Shown: positions 52,271-64,000 of the stretch, piece by piece
Position numbering within the stretch: the first letter of the stretch is position 1
Layout: each line of letters starts with the position of its first letter
Source of the DNA: Paractinoplanes tereljensis
Lineage (GTDB): Bacteria; Actinomycetota; Actinomycetes; Mycobacteriales; Micromonosporaceae
Direction of reading: 5' to 3'
DNA: 64,000 nucleotides
Assembly: GCF_016862435.1 (NCBI RefSeq)
Contig: NZ_BOMY01000002.1
Location: 124,001-188,000, forward strand
Position numbers and translations under genes: made by a program
The notes under the pieces: generated by a model
Told to the model about the DNA's origin: nothing
Databases searched by the model: none
The model's input: only the letters and a program-made list of their open reading frames with translations

Positions 52271-52591
52271 TTACCCGATCGCCGGGGGTGCCCGCTCGCC
52301 GCGGATGCGGGTCGAGACGCCGACCAGAACCACGAGCGACACCAGCACGATGATCGCGACGGCCGGCGTGGGCCGGGGCGCGGGCAGAACGCGTACGGCG
52401 GAAGGCGCCGGAGCCGACTCACTCACCGCGACCGTCGTCGAGGCTTCCGCGGTTACCGCGGCCGGGGGCGCCATCGGCGTGGCCGGAACCGGACTGGTGA
52501 AGGCGAGAGCGAGCATCGCCAGCCCGGCAAGAAAGCGCAGCAGGCGGTGGCCATCCCAGTTCCGGGGAAGCACACGCGCCACTGCTGTCAC
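52271..52591 (-). CDS. Small membrane protein, unknown
   Basis: The 106-residue product has an N-terminal hydrophobic stretch (LLRFLAGLAMLALAFTSPVP) that is either a signal peptide or a helix, a Pro/Ala/Ser-rich middle, and a second helix (AVAIIVLVSLVVLVGV) near the end with a basic end. Codon use is typical of the genome. TAAGTT (52604-52599) stands seven bases before the GTG at 52591, which would make it leaderless. About 190 bases without a gene separate it from the coiled-coil protein. Confidence 0.65.
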   Translation of the reverse strand: MTAVARVLPRNWDGHRLLRFLAGLAMLALAFTSPVPATPMAPPAAVTAEASTTVAVSESAPAPSAVRVLPAPRPTPAVAIIVLVSLVVLVGVSTRIRGERAPPAIG

Positions 52592-52685
52592 GTGGATCAA
52601 CTTACCGTTTTCGGCCGCAACGCGCACGGGTCCCACTCGTTGTGCTCATTTCGGGCGTGTTCCACGGACGAGGGATCATTGTCCG

Positions 52686-53522
52686 GTGGAACACGAGGTG
52701 GTGGAGCAGATGGCCACCCTGGGCGACTGGATCGCCGAGGGCGGCGTGGTGGTGCTGAGCGGGGCCGGCCTGTCGACCGACTCGGGAATCCCGGACTATC
52801 GCGGGCCGTCGGGGTCGGCCCGGCGCAGTACTCCGATGACCTACCAGACGTTCACCGGCGACCCGGTCGCCCGGCGGCGTTACTGGGCGCGCAGTCACCT
52901 CGGCTGGCGCACGATCGGTGAGGCCCGCCCCAACGACGGTCACCGTGCGGTGGCCGCCCTGCAACAGCAGGGCGCGGTCGGCGGCATCATCACCCAGAAC
53001 GTAGACGGCCTGCACCAGGCGGCCGGCGCCAACGATGTGGTCGAGCTGCACGGCAACCTGGCCCGGATCACCTGCCTGGACTGCGGCGAACTGACCCCGC
53101 GGGAGATCCACGGCCGGCGGCTGGACGAGGCCAATCCGACGTTCGCGGGGGTGGCGCTGGCGTTCAACGCGGACGGCGACGCCGAGCTGGCCGACGAGTC
53201 GCTTGACGGTTTCACCGTGGTCGATTGCGAGAGCTGCGGCGGTCTGCTCAAGCCGGACGTCGTCTACTTCGGCGAAACCGTGCCGCCGCACCGGGTCACG
53301 CGCAGCTTCGAGCTCGTGGAAAGCGCCCGTACGCTGCTGGTTCTCGGCTCCTCGCTGACCGTGATGTCGGGCCGCCGCTTCGTTTTGCGGGCCGCGAAGC
53401 TCGGCATCCGAGTGGCGATCGTCAATCGCGGCGTGACTCGCGGCGAGCCGTACGCGGGGCTCCTCATCGATGCCCCTTTGGGCATTGTCCTACCCCATTT
53501 GGTAGCGCTCCCAGCCGCCTAA
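52686..53522 (+). CDS. Sirtuin, NAD-dependent protein deacylase
   Basis: The 278-residue enzyme removes acyl groups from lysines with NAD. It shows the NAD-binding GAGLSTDSGIPDYRG, catalytic ITQNVDGLHQAAG and ELHGN, four zinc cysteines in CLDCGE and CESCGG, GGLLKPDVVYFGE and LVLGSSLTVMSG. The missing Tyr/Arg pair of the Sirt5/CobB type suggests a true deacetylase, but this was not tested in detail. The start is uncertain: GTG 52686 is used; ATG 52710 also has a G-rich site. A longer reading from 52242 lacks support. Confidence 0.9.
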   Translation: MEHEVVEQMATLGDWIAEGGVVVLSGAGLSTDSGIPDYRGPSGSARRSTPMTYQTFTGDPVARRRYWARSHLGWRTIGEARPNDGHRAVAALQQQGAVGGIITQNVDGLHQAAGANDVVELHGNLARITCLDCGELTPREIHGRRLDEANPTFAGVALAFNADGDAELADESLDGFTVVDCESCGGLLKPDVVYFGETVPPHRVTRSFELVESARTLLVLGSSLTVMSGRRFVLRAAKLGIRVAIVNRGVTRGEPYAGLLIDAPLGIVLPHLVALPAA

Positions 53523-53612
53523 ATCGGGATGATTTCGACGTGGTTACCGTAGCGATACACAAATAAAGTTTGTTTCGCATTGACGTGACGGGGACCACTG
53601 TCGTTAACTGCC

Positions 53613-53636
53613 GGAACCGGTCCCGAAACCGGTTCC
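53613..53636. promoter_or_regulatory. Tandem LacI-type operators before the lacI-like gene
   Basis: GGAACCGGTCCC (53613-53624) and GAAACCGGTTCC (53625-53636) are two adjacent 12-base near-palindromes with the CCGG core usual for LacI-family sites. Together the outer arms also form a perfect inverted pair GGAACCGGT/ACCGGTTCC. They lie 66 bases before the LacI start and suggest autoregulation. Confidence 0.6.
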
Positions 53637-53702
53637 GCAATACCCCGGCAACACGATCCGCCTCCGGCGGAGACAATCGGGGGCATGGACACAGGAGGAC
53701 CA

Positions 53703-54704
53703 GTGCCGATCACCATCGCCGACGTGGCGGCCCGGGCGAAGGTCAGCAAGACGACCGTGTCCCGGGTGCTGAACGGCAAGGGTGAGCTGGACGAGTCGAC
53801 CGCCGCCCGGGTCCGGGCCGTGATCGACGAGCTCGGTTACGTGCCCAGTTCCCGAGCCGTGGGCCTGGCCCGCGGCCGCACCCGGGTGGTGGGCATGCTC
53901 GTGCCGTCGCTGACCTGGCCGTGGATCGGCGAGGTCATCCAGGGCGCGGTCGACGTCCTGGAAACCGAGCGGTACGGCCTGCTGCTGTTCACCTGCAACC
54001 GCGGCGAGGAGTCGATGCGCCAGTTCGGCGCCCAGGTGTCCGCCAAGTCCTTCGACGGTCTCCTGGTCATCGAACCCGAGGGCACCCTCGACTACATCGC
54101 CAACCTGCACCGCCGCGGCCTGCCGGTGGTGCTCATCGACGACCGCGACCAGACCTCGGGTGAGATCCCGAGCGTCGGCACCACCAATCACGACGGGGCC
54201 GGCTCGGCGGCCCGCCACCTGTTGGGGATCGGCCGGCGCAGCCCGCTGGTGATCACCGGTCCGGAGCGCTTCGGCTGCACCAGCCAGCGCACCGACGGTT
54301 TCGCCGCGGTCTACGCCGACGCGGGCCATCCGATCCCGGCCGAGCGCACCTCGCTCGGCGACTTCACTGTGGACTGCGGCATCGCTGCCGTGCAGACGGC
54401 ACTGGCGAACAACATCACGTTCGACGCGGTCTTCGCGCACAACGACCTGTCCGCGCTCGGCGCGATGCAGGCTCTTCAGGACACCGGCCGCCGCGTCCCG
54501 CAGGACGTGGCGGTCGTCGGCTTCGACGACATCCCCACGGCGGCACACACCCAGCCGCCGCTGAGCACCGTGCATCAACCGCTGCGCGAGATGGGCGAGG
54601 CCGCGGCTCGTACGCTGCTCGCCCACTTCGAGGGCACACCCCTGCCCAACCGTCCGACCGTCATCCCGGCGAGCTTCGTCACACGAGGCTCAACCATCGA
54701 ATAA
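53703..54704 (+). CDS. LacI family regulator of the beta-glucoside locus
   Basis: The 333-residue repressor has a LacI HTH ([24 protein letters not shown], here cited in part: [11 protein letters not shown]) with hinge ARGRTRVVG, then a periplasmic-binding-like sensor domain: [49 protein letters not shown] and [15 protein letters not shown] 53703 has AGGAGG four bases upstream; ATG 53685 is an alternative. It precedes the importer genes by 129 bases and should repress them until a beta-glucoside binds. Confidence 0.9.
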   Translation: MPITIADVAARAKVSKTTVSRVLNGKGELDESTAARVRAVIDELGYVPSSRAVGLARGRTRVVGMLVPSLTWPWIGEVIQGAVDVLETERYGLLLFTCNRGEESMRQFGAQVSAKSFDGLLVIEPEGTLDYIANLHRRGLPVVLIDDRDQTSGEIPSVGTTNHDGAGSAARHLLGIGRRSPLVITGPERFGCTSQRTDGFAAVYADAGHPIPAERTSLGDFTVDCGIAAVQTALANNITFDAVFAHNDLSALGAMQALQDTGRRVPQDVAVVGFDDIPTAAHTQPPLSTVHQPLREMGEAAARTLLAHFEGTPLPNRPTVIPASFVTRGSTIE

Positions 54705-54745
54705 CAAACGGTAAGCACCCCCGACCGCCGCCAGCTGGACGGTCG

Positions 54746-54756
54746 GTTACCGAAAC
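54746..54756. promoter_or_regulatory. Possible LacI site before the importer operon
   Basis: GTTACCGAAAC forms a short dyad (GTT/AAC with a CCG centre) about 78 bases before the binding-protein start. It resembles half of the sites near the lacI-like gene but is not the same sequence. Confidence 0.3.
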
Positions 54757-54833
54757 GCGCCCTCACCACGGAGCCGGCAGGCCCCGCGATGGCGTGCACC
54801 CCTCTTCACCCAAAACACCTCTCAGGAGCACCG

Positions 54834-56519
54834 ATGCAGAGAAGGACTCTGTTCGCAGCCGTCCTGGCGGGCACGCTCGCCACGGGCGGTATCGCCGCGT
54901 GCAGCGACTCGCCCAACGCCAACAACGCGAACGCCAACAAGGCCGGCGTGGACTACCTGCGAATCGGCATGCCGAACGGCACGCAGACCGAGAACCACAA
55001 CCCCTTCGCGGGTACGTCCTCGGCCAACGCGCTCGGCTACAAGTGGATGATCTACGAGCCGCTGACCCAGTGGAACCCGGTCAAGCCGGCCGACCCGGCC
55101 AAGCCGTGGCTGGCCAAGGAGGTCAAGTGGGCCGCTGACTACAAGTCGGCGGACATCACCGTGCGCGACAACGCCACCTGGTCGGACGGGCAGAAGCTCA
55201 CCGCCGACGACGTGGCCTACACGTTCACGCTGCTCAAGACCAAGCCGGCGCTGAACGCCAACGCGATCCCGTTCGGTGACATCACGGTCAACGGCGCCGT
55301 CGTGCACGTGACGTTCACGTCGCCGCAGTTCGTCAACCAGAACAAGATCATGGCGAGCACCCCGATCGTGCCGAAGCACGTCTGGGAGAAGATCGCCGAC
55401 CCGACGACCGACATCAACAAGAACCCGATCGGTTCCGGCCCGTACACGCTGAAGTCCTTCACCCAGGCCGGCGTCGTGCTGAGCGTGCGCACCGAGGGTT
55501 ACTGGCAGGACCTGCCGAAGGTCAAGGAGCTGCGCTACACGTCCTACGCGGACAACAGCGCGCAGACCACGGCGCTGGCCAACGGCGAGTCCGAGTGGAG
55601 CTTCGTCTTCATCCCGAACTACCAGGCCACCTTCATCTCCAAGGACCCGGCCAACCACAAGGTCTGGGCGCCGGGCGTGCTGGGCATCCACGCGCTGTAC
55701 CTCAACACCACGGTCAAGCCGTTCGACGACCCGAAGCTGCGCCAGGCGATGAACATGGTCGTCAACCGGGCGGACATCTTCAACCAGGCCGAGGCCGGTT
55801 ACTTCCACCCGCAGATCAACAGCGTGACCGGCCTGCCCGACGGCGCCGGCGACGCGTTCATCGCGCCGGAGTACAAGGACAAGAAGTTCACCGTCGACGT
55901 GGCCGGCGCCAAGGCGCTGCTGCAGAGCGCGGGCTACAAGCTGAACGGCACCACGCTGACCGACCCGGCCGGCAAGCCGGTCAAGATCAAGCTCAGCGAC
56001 CCGGCGCCGTGGTCGGACTACCAGACCACGCTGGAGATCCTCAAGACCAACTTCGCCGAGATCGGCATCCAGGCCACGGTGGAGAAGCCCAACCAGGACG
56101 TCTGGGACGCCAGCGTGCAGAAGGGCGACTTCGAGGCCTCGATGCGGTGGACGAACGGCGGCGCCACGCCGTACGACATCTACCAGACCATCATGGACGG
56201 TGACCTGCTCAAGCCGCTCGGCACCGCCGCGCAGCAGGGCAACTTCGGCCGCTTCAAGAGCCCCGAGGCGACCGCCGCGCTCAAGGCGTACGCCAACGCC
56301 ACCAGCGACGACGCCCGCACCACCGCGATGAACCTGATCCAGAAGATCTTCGTGGAGCAGGCCCCGGCGCTGCCGGTCGGCTCCGACAACGTGGGTGGCG
56401 ACTACAGCACCAAGAACTGGACCGGCTGGCCGTCCGACGCCGACCCGTACGCGGGCATGCAGCCCACGCAGCCGTACGCGCTCGACATCGTGCTGCACCT
56501 CAAGCCCGCCAACTCCTGA
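54834..56519 (+). CDS. Family 5 ABC importer substrate-binding lipoprotein
   Basis: The 561-residue lipoprotein has the lipobox IAAC (Cys23), an Asn/Ala linker and an SBP_bac_5 domain: [53 protein letters not shown] and the late [15 protein letters not shown]. Family 5 proteins bind peptides, but several bind cello- or gluco-oligosaccharides. The nearby beta-glucosidase and LacI gene favour a beta-glucoside here; that is inference. AGGAG is five bases before ATG 54834. The hairpin at 56529-56561 would reduce read-through, giving more binding protein than transporter. Confidence 0.9.
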   Translation: MQRRTLFAAVLAGTLATGGIAACSDSPNANNANANKAGVDYLRIGMPNGTQTENHNPFAGTSSANALGYKWMIYEPLTQWNPVKPADPAKPWLAKEVKWAADYKSADITVRDNATWSDGQKLTADDVAYTFTLLKTKPALNANAIPFGDITVNGAVVHVTFTSPQFVNQNKIMASTPIVPKHVWEKIADPTTDINKNPIGSGPYTLKSFTQAGVVLSVRTEGYWQDLPKVKELRYTSYADNSAQTTALANGESEWSFVFIPNYQATFISKDPANHKVWAPGVLGIHALYLNTTVKPFDDPKLRQAMNMVVNRADIFNQAEAGYFHPQINSVTGLPDGAGDAFIAPEYKDKKFTVDVAGAKALLQSAGYKLNGTTLTDPAGKPVKIKLSDPAPWSDYQTTLEILKTNFAEIGIQATVEKPNQDVWDASVQKGDFEASMRWTNGGATPYDIYQTIMDGDLLKPLGTAAQQGNFGRFKSPEATAALKAYANATSDDARTTAMNLIQKIFVEQAPALPVGSDNVGGDYSTKNWTGWPSDADPYAGMQPTQPYALDIVLHLKPANS

Positions 56520-56528
56520 TCGTCGCCC

Positions 56529-56561
56529 GCCGCTCCCCGCCCGTTGCGGGCGGGGAGCGGC
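56529..56561 (+). terminator. Partial terminator/mRNA-stabilising hairpin inside the importer operon
   Basis: GCCGCTCCCCGCCC (56529-56542) and GGGCGGGGAGCGGC (56548-56561) form a perfect 14-base stem with a five-base loop, between the binding-protein gene and the ATPase gene of the same direction. Confidence 0.75.
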
Positions 56562-56586
56562 ATCACCCCCGCAAAGGAATCCCGGC

Positions 56587-58608
<2,022 letters not shown>

Positions 58609-58612
58609 AGCG

Positions 58613-59649
58613 ATGACGATCCCCACCTCCAGCATCGAGCAGGTCATTCCCGGCCAGGGCGCGATGGCCCAGCCTTCGGCCGAACCGGCAAAGACGGCAA
58701 AGGCCAAAAGGCAGAGATTCCTGTTCGTACGCAACGGGAAGGCGGCCACCGGTCTCATCGTGTTCGGCCTCTACGTGCTGTTCGCGATCATCGGACCGTG
58801 GATCGCCCCGTACGACCCGAGCGGCCGCAGCAACGACCTGGTCCAGGGCCCGTCGGCGGCGCACTGGTTCGGCACCACCCACCTCGGCCAGGATATCTTC
58901 AGCCAGATCCTGGTCGGCACCCGCAGCGTGATGTACGTCGGCTTCCTGGCCGGCCTGATCGCCACCACGCTCAGTGTGCTGATCGGGGTCACCGCCGGTT
59001 ACCTCGGCGGCAAGACCGACGACAGCCTGTCCGCACTGACCAACGTGATCCTGGTGATCCCGGCCATCCCGCTGATGATCATCATCACCTCGGTGCTGAA
59101 CAACGCCAGCGACACCCTGATCGCCGTGGTCATCGGCCTCACCTCGTGGTCCTGGAACGCCCGGGTGCTGCGCGCGCAGACCCTCTCGCTGCGCCGGCGC
59201 GACTTCGTCGAGGCGTCCCGAGCCAGCGGCGAGACGACCTGGCGGATCATCGTGTTCGAGCTGATGCCCAACCTGACCGCGGTGATCGCCTCCGGTCTGG
59301 TCGGCACGGTCATCTACGCGGTGCTGTCCGAGATCACCCTGGCGTTCATCGGCATCACCTCCAACGACGGCTGGAACTGGGGAACCATCCTGTTCTGGGC
59401 GCAGGGCCAGCAGGCCCTCGGGCAGCACGCCTGGTGGTGGTTCGTGCCGGCCGGCTTGGCCATCGCGTGCCTCGGCACCGCCCTGTCGCTGATCAACTTC
59501 GGCATCGACGAGTTCGTCAGCCCGCGGCTGCGCAGCGCCGGAAAGACCAAGCTGAAGACCGCCTCCGGCCACACCGTACGGATGCGGATCGGCTTCACCC
59601 CGGTGCTGGAGAACTCGGCCGCCACCCCCGTGATGCGAGAGGCCAAGTG

Positions 59650-59650
<1 letters not shown>
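58613..59650 (+). CDS. Importer permease, OppC/DppC-like
   Basis: The 345-residue protein has a polar N-terminus of about 40 residues, the C-subunit signature GPWIAPYDPSGRSNDLVQGPS and HWFGTTHLGQDIFSQ, and six helices. The coupling helix is RDFVEASRASGETTWRIIVFEL. The C-terminal 40 residues (PRLRSAGKTKLKTA onward) are unusually long and basic. The start lies five bases after the B subunit. Its stop shares a base with the next start (TGATG). Confidence 0.93.
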
Positions 59651-60657
<1,007 letters not shown>

Positions 60658-60661
60658 CGCA

Positions 60662-60696
60662 GGGGGCCGGTCCTGATCTCCCGAGGACCGGCCCCC
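60662..60696 (+). terminator. Hairpin between importer operon and beta-glucosidase gene
   Basis: GGGGGCCGGTCCT (60662-60674) and AGGACCGGCCCCC (60684-60696) form a perfect 13-base stem, followed by TTT. It would end or lower transcription into the beta-glucosidase gene, so that gene may be read at a lower rate. Confidence 0.75.
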
Positions 60697-60721
60697 TTTC
60701 CCCATCCCCACTTGGAGAGAC

Positions 60722-62125
<1,404 letters not shown>

Positions 62126-62128
62126 GCC

Positions 62129-62171
62129 CCCGGATGCGGTCGTGAGTCCTTCGTTCGCGGCCGCATCCGGG
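62129..62171. terminator. Bidirectional hairpin terminator
   Basis: CCCGGATGCGG (62129-62139) and CCGCATCCGGG (62161-62171) form a perfect 11-base stem with a 21-base loop, between the beta-glucosidase and the convergent hydrolase. Confidence 0.8.
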
Positions 62172-62173
62172 CC

Positions 62174-63280
62174 TCAAAATTGTATTTCCGGGAAAGCCGG
62201 GCTCGGGCCTTCCAGCAGGCGCTGCCGCTGCCCGCGCAGGTGCAGGTCGAAGAAGGCCAGCGGGTACGCCTGCTGGATGCGCACCGCCCGGCCCGGGTCG
62301 AGGGTGCCGATCCAGCCGGCCAGGTCTTCGTCGCTCATCCCGGTGATCGCCGCCAGTTGCGGGATCAGCCACTGGTGGTCGCAGTACGCCCCGTGCAGCC
62401 CGCCCTCGGCGTGCACCTCGAGCCGCCATCGACGCAGGTGCGGCCAGGCCTCGGCGACCCCGGAGTCCTCGGCGGTCCGGGTGAACTCCGCGGTCATCAG
62501 CATGAACGGCCGGTACAGGTCGGCGATCGGCGGCTGGGACTGCATCGGGCCGTCCAGGCTGAGCCCGGCCCGCACCCGCCGGTCGGCGTTCATCATCAGG
62601 GCGGCCGCGGTCGCGCCCTTGGACCAGCCGAACATCCCGATCCGGCCCATATCGAGCGCGGCCGCCAGCCCGGCCGGCAGCGGGCGGCGCTCGGCGTCGG
62701 GGTTACGGCCGGCCGCCAGTTCCTCGAGGCGGTCGAGCACGAACCGGACGTCCTCCGCGTGCGTCCAGGGCGTGGTCGACACGTCGTCGTCGGGCACGAC
62801 GAGCCGCCCGTCGGGGAACTCGCCGTACGAGTCGTGCGGATGGTCCACGGTGACCACCACGTAGCCGTGGCTGACGAGTTCCTGCACCACGATGGTGGTC
62901 TCCGAGCGGTGCCCGCCGGAACCGTGCGAGAACACCACCACCGGTCGGCGGCCGCCCGGCAGCACCGGAGCTCCCTGGTGACCGGCGGTGCGGGGCCCGG
63001 CGACGTCGGCGTCCAGCCCGGCCGAGGCCAGCAGCGCCCGCAGCGGCGCGGCCTCCAGCCACGGCGCGAGCGGGTGCCGGCCGGTGTCCCGCGCCGGGTA
63101 CCAGACGTTGACCATCAGTTCGCGGTCGCCGACCAGGTGCAGCGCCACCGTGCCGAGCCGGAACGGCCCGGTCGGGGCGGGCAGGGTGAGCCGGGCCGGG
63201 GGCGTCCCGGCGCCGACGAGCGGCACGGCGACCCCGGCCGCCAGGGCAGCGGTGAGCAGTTGCCGGCGAGTAGTCATCAT
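62174..63280 (-). CDS. Secreted alpha/beta hydrolase, PAF-acetylhydrolase-like
   Basis: The 368-residue enzyme has a signal peptide with twin Arg (TTRRQLLTAALAAGVAVPL), so it may leave by the Tat route. The fold resembles platelet-activating-factor acetylhydrolases and related esterases: VNVWYPARD, FSHGSGGHRSE (oxyanion loop), VDHPHDSYGEFP, nucleophile elbow MFGWSKGAT and a late His in GGLHGAYCDHQW. ATG 63280 overlaps the regulator stop by four bases; ATG 63277 fits the G-rich site better. The natural ester is unknown. Confidence 0.85.
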   Translation of the reverse strand: MMTTRRQLLTAALAAGVAVPLVGAGTPPARLTLPAPTGPFRLGTVALHLVGDRELMVNVWYPARDTGRHPLAPWLEAAPLRALLASAGLDADVAGPRTAGHQGAPVLPGGRRPVVVFSHGSGGHRSETTIVVQELVSHGYVVVTVDHPHDSYGEFPDGRLVVPDDDVSTTPWTHAEDVRFVLDRLEELAAGRNPDAERRPLPAGLAAALDMGRIGMFGWSKGATAAALMMNADRRVRAGLSLDGPMQSQPPIADLYRPFMLMTAEFTRTAEDSGVAEAWPHLRRWRLEVHAEGGLHGAYCDHQWLIPQLAAITGMSDEDLAGWIGTLDPGRAVRIQQAYPLAFFDLHLRGQRQRLLEGPSPAFPEIQF

Positions 63281-63618
63281 TCCCCCATCTCGACACGTGC
63301 GATGAGCTGTTTGAGGCGGCCGATCTCGTCGGCCAGCGCGGTGTGGCCGGCCGGGGTGAGGGTGATCCAGGTGCGGCCACGCTTCCCCTCGTAGCCCTTC
63401 TCCACCCCGACCAGCCCGGCCTCCTCCAGCACGCTGAGGTGCTTGGAGAGGTTGCCGGCGGTGAGCTCCAGCTGGGTGCGCAGATAGCCGAACTCGACCC
63501 GGCGCGCCTCGTGCGTGACGGTGAGGATCCCCAGCCGCACCCGCTGGTGCACCACCTCGTCCAGCCCGTTGACCGGGTGCGCGGCGTCCGGGCCCTCGGT
63601 GCCGGTCACGGCCGTCAC
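63277..63618 (-). CDS. Winged-helix transcriptional regulator (ArsR/MarR-like)
   Basis: The 113-residue protein has a winged helix: GLDEVVHQRVRLGILTV, then TQLELTAGNLSKHLSVLEEAGLV and the wing KGYEGKRGRTWITLTPAG. This is the pattern of the small single-domain regulators related to ArsR and PadR-like proteins. The GTG at 63618 overlaps the stop of the membrane protein gene by four bases and its own stop overlaps the hydrolase start by four, so the three are one translational unit. The effector is unknown. Confidence 0.85.
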   Translation of the reverse strand: MTAVTGTEGPDAAHPVNGLDEVVHQRVRLGILTVTHEARRVEFGYLRTQLELTAGNLSKHLSVLEEAGLVGVEKGYEGKRGRTWITLTPAGHTALADEIGRLKQLIARVEMGE

Positions 63619-64000
63619 CGCGGTCGCCGGGCGGCTCGCCGGAAGCCGAACGCCCCCAGCAACAGCACGACGCCGACGATGAGCTGCGGCAGGGCCATGC
63701 CCAGCCGGATGCCGAAGTGCGGCGAGCCGAAACCGTCGCCCATCGGCAGCACCAGCAACACCAGAGCCAGGTAGCCGGCGGCGAAGGCCAGCAGCGCGGG
63801 GTTGCGTTCCAGCCAGGCCAGCACCAGCAGCGAGATCCCGATCATGCCCCACGGCATGACCAGGCGGTCCAGCACGAACCACCAGTACGGCAGCGGCCCT
63901 TCCGGGTACGGATGGTCGGAGAAGTAGGCGTCGAGCGCCACCCACGCGGCCGGGAACGCCAGGCTCGTCACGGCGCCGGTGATCGCGTACGGCAGGACTC
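63615..64000 (-). CDS. Membrane protein (partial, 5' end outside the window)
   Basis: The visible 128 codons encode about four membrane helices (YAITGAVTSLAFPAAWVALD, WGMIGISLLVLAWL, LLAFAAGYLALVLLVLP, LIVGVVLLLGAFGFRR). The reading frame is open to the window end and the residues before the GTG at 63971 (LPYAITGAV) continue a helix, so the gene probably starts beyond position 64000. It is a conserved type often found with a small winged-helix regulator, in the same operon. The function is unknown. Confidence 0.7.
   Translation of the reverse strand, partial: VLPYAITGAVTSLAFPAAWVALDAYFSDHPYPEGPLPYWWFVLDRLVMPWGMIGISLLVLAWLERNPALLAFAAGYLALVLLVLPMGDGFGSPHFGIRLGMALPQLIVGVVLLLGAFGFRRAARRPR

Noticed and set aside
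52242..52685. N-terminal extension of the sirtuin by 148 residues
   Set aside because: It is antisense to the small membrane protein gene and has Arg/Thr-rich low-complexity sequence unlike sirtuins.

Overview
The window is very GC-rich, densely coded chromosomal DNA from an actinomycete. Lsr2, a PAC2 protein, F420-dependent luciferase-like oxidoreductases including an Fgd-type enzyme, many GTG/TTG starts and many apparently leaderless genes all fit. Two FliA/WhiG-type sigma factors plus the overall gene set make a Micromonosporaceae member, perhaps Actinoplanes, the best guess. That is an inference from gene content, not a match. No rRNA, tRNA, CRISPR array, prophage or complete insertion sequence was seen.

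Layout. 1-10.3 kb: PAC2 protein, small lipoprotein, MerR/esterase pair with its own MerR-type promoter, P-loop kinase, a second MerR gene divergent from a DUF4188 gene with twin palindromes between them, secreted TolB-like propeller, trmB, and a large GAF-PAS-GAF histidine kinase. 10.4-12.9 kb: two secreted GH43 enzymes for arabinan breakdown, the second with a ricin-type lectin domain. 13-14.3 kb: vapBC and a DEDDh exonuclease. 14.6-25.3 kb: acetyltransferase, a tandem pair of gamma-glutamyltransferase genes that still carries the scar of its duplication, a heterodimeric ABC exporter with asymmetric ATP sites, a secreted TAP-type peptidase and a lipoprotein sugar dehydrogenase. 25.3-30 kb: small proteins, a sodium/solute symporter, a TetR regulator divergent from an FAD monooxygenase, and a repeat-rich gap of 490 bases. 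30-34.8 kb: a three-gene hydrolase/HAD/LLM operon, a glycosyltransferase with a long basic tail, and fgd.

34.8-39 kb is the most unusual part. One gene encodes an ECF sigma factor fused to a zinc-binding anti-sigma-like motif, a membrane helix, a Pro/Ser/Thr linker and an extracellular glycoside-hydrolase-like domain. Divergent from it are an RsbW-like GHKL kinase, a GAF-PP2C phosphatase and a MarR regulator, which look like a partner-switching regulatory group.

39-53.5 kb: LLM oxidoreductase, Lsr2, D,D-carboxypeptidase, DUF456 protein, two paralogous FliA-type sigma genes flanking a HelD-type helicase and a lipoprotein, a DEAD-box RNA helicase with a repetitive basic tail, a permuted NlpC/P60-like protein, a DUF2183 phosphatase, several small membrane proteins and a sirtuin. 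53.6-62.1 kb: a LacI-controlled beta-glucoside locus made of a LacI regulator, a family 5 (Opp/Dpp type) ABC importer and a GH1 beta-glucosidase. 62.2-64 kb: secreted alpha/beta hydrolase, a winged-helix regulator and a membrane protein that runs off the window end.

GC-rich hairpins sit between most convergent gene pairs and serve as bidirectional terminators. Many of the long reading frames on the opposite strands are shadows of the high GC content at third codon positions and were left out.
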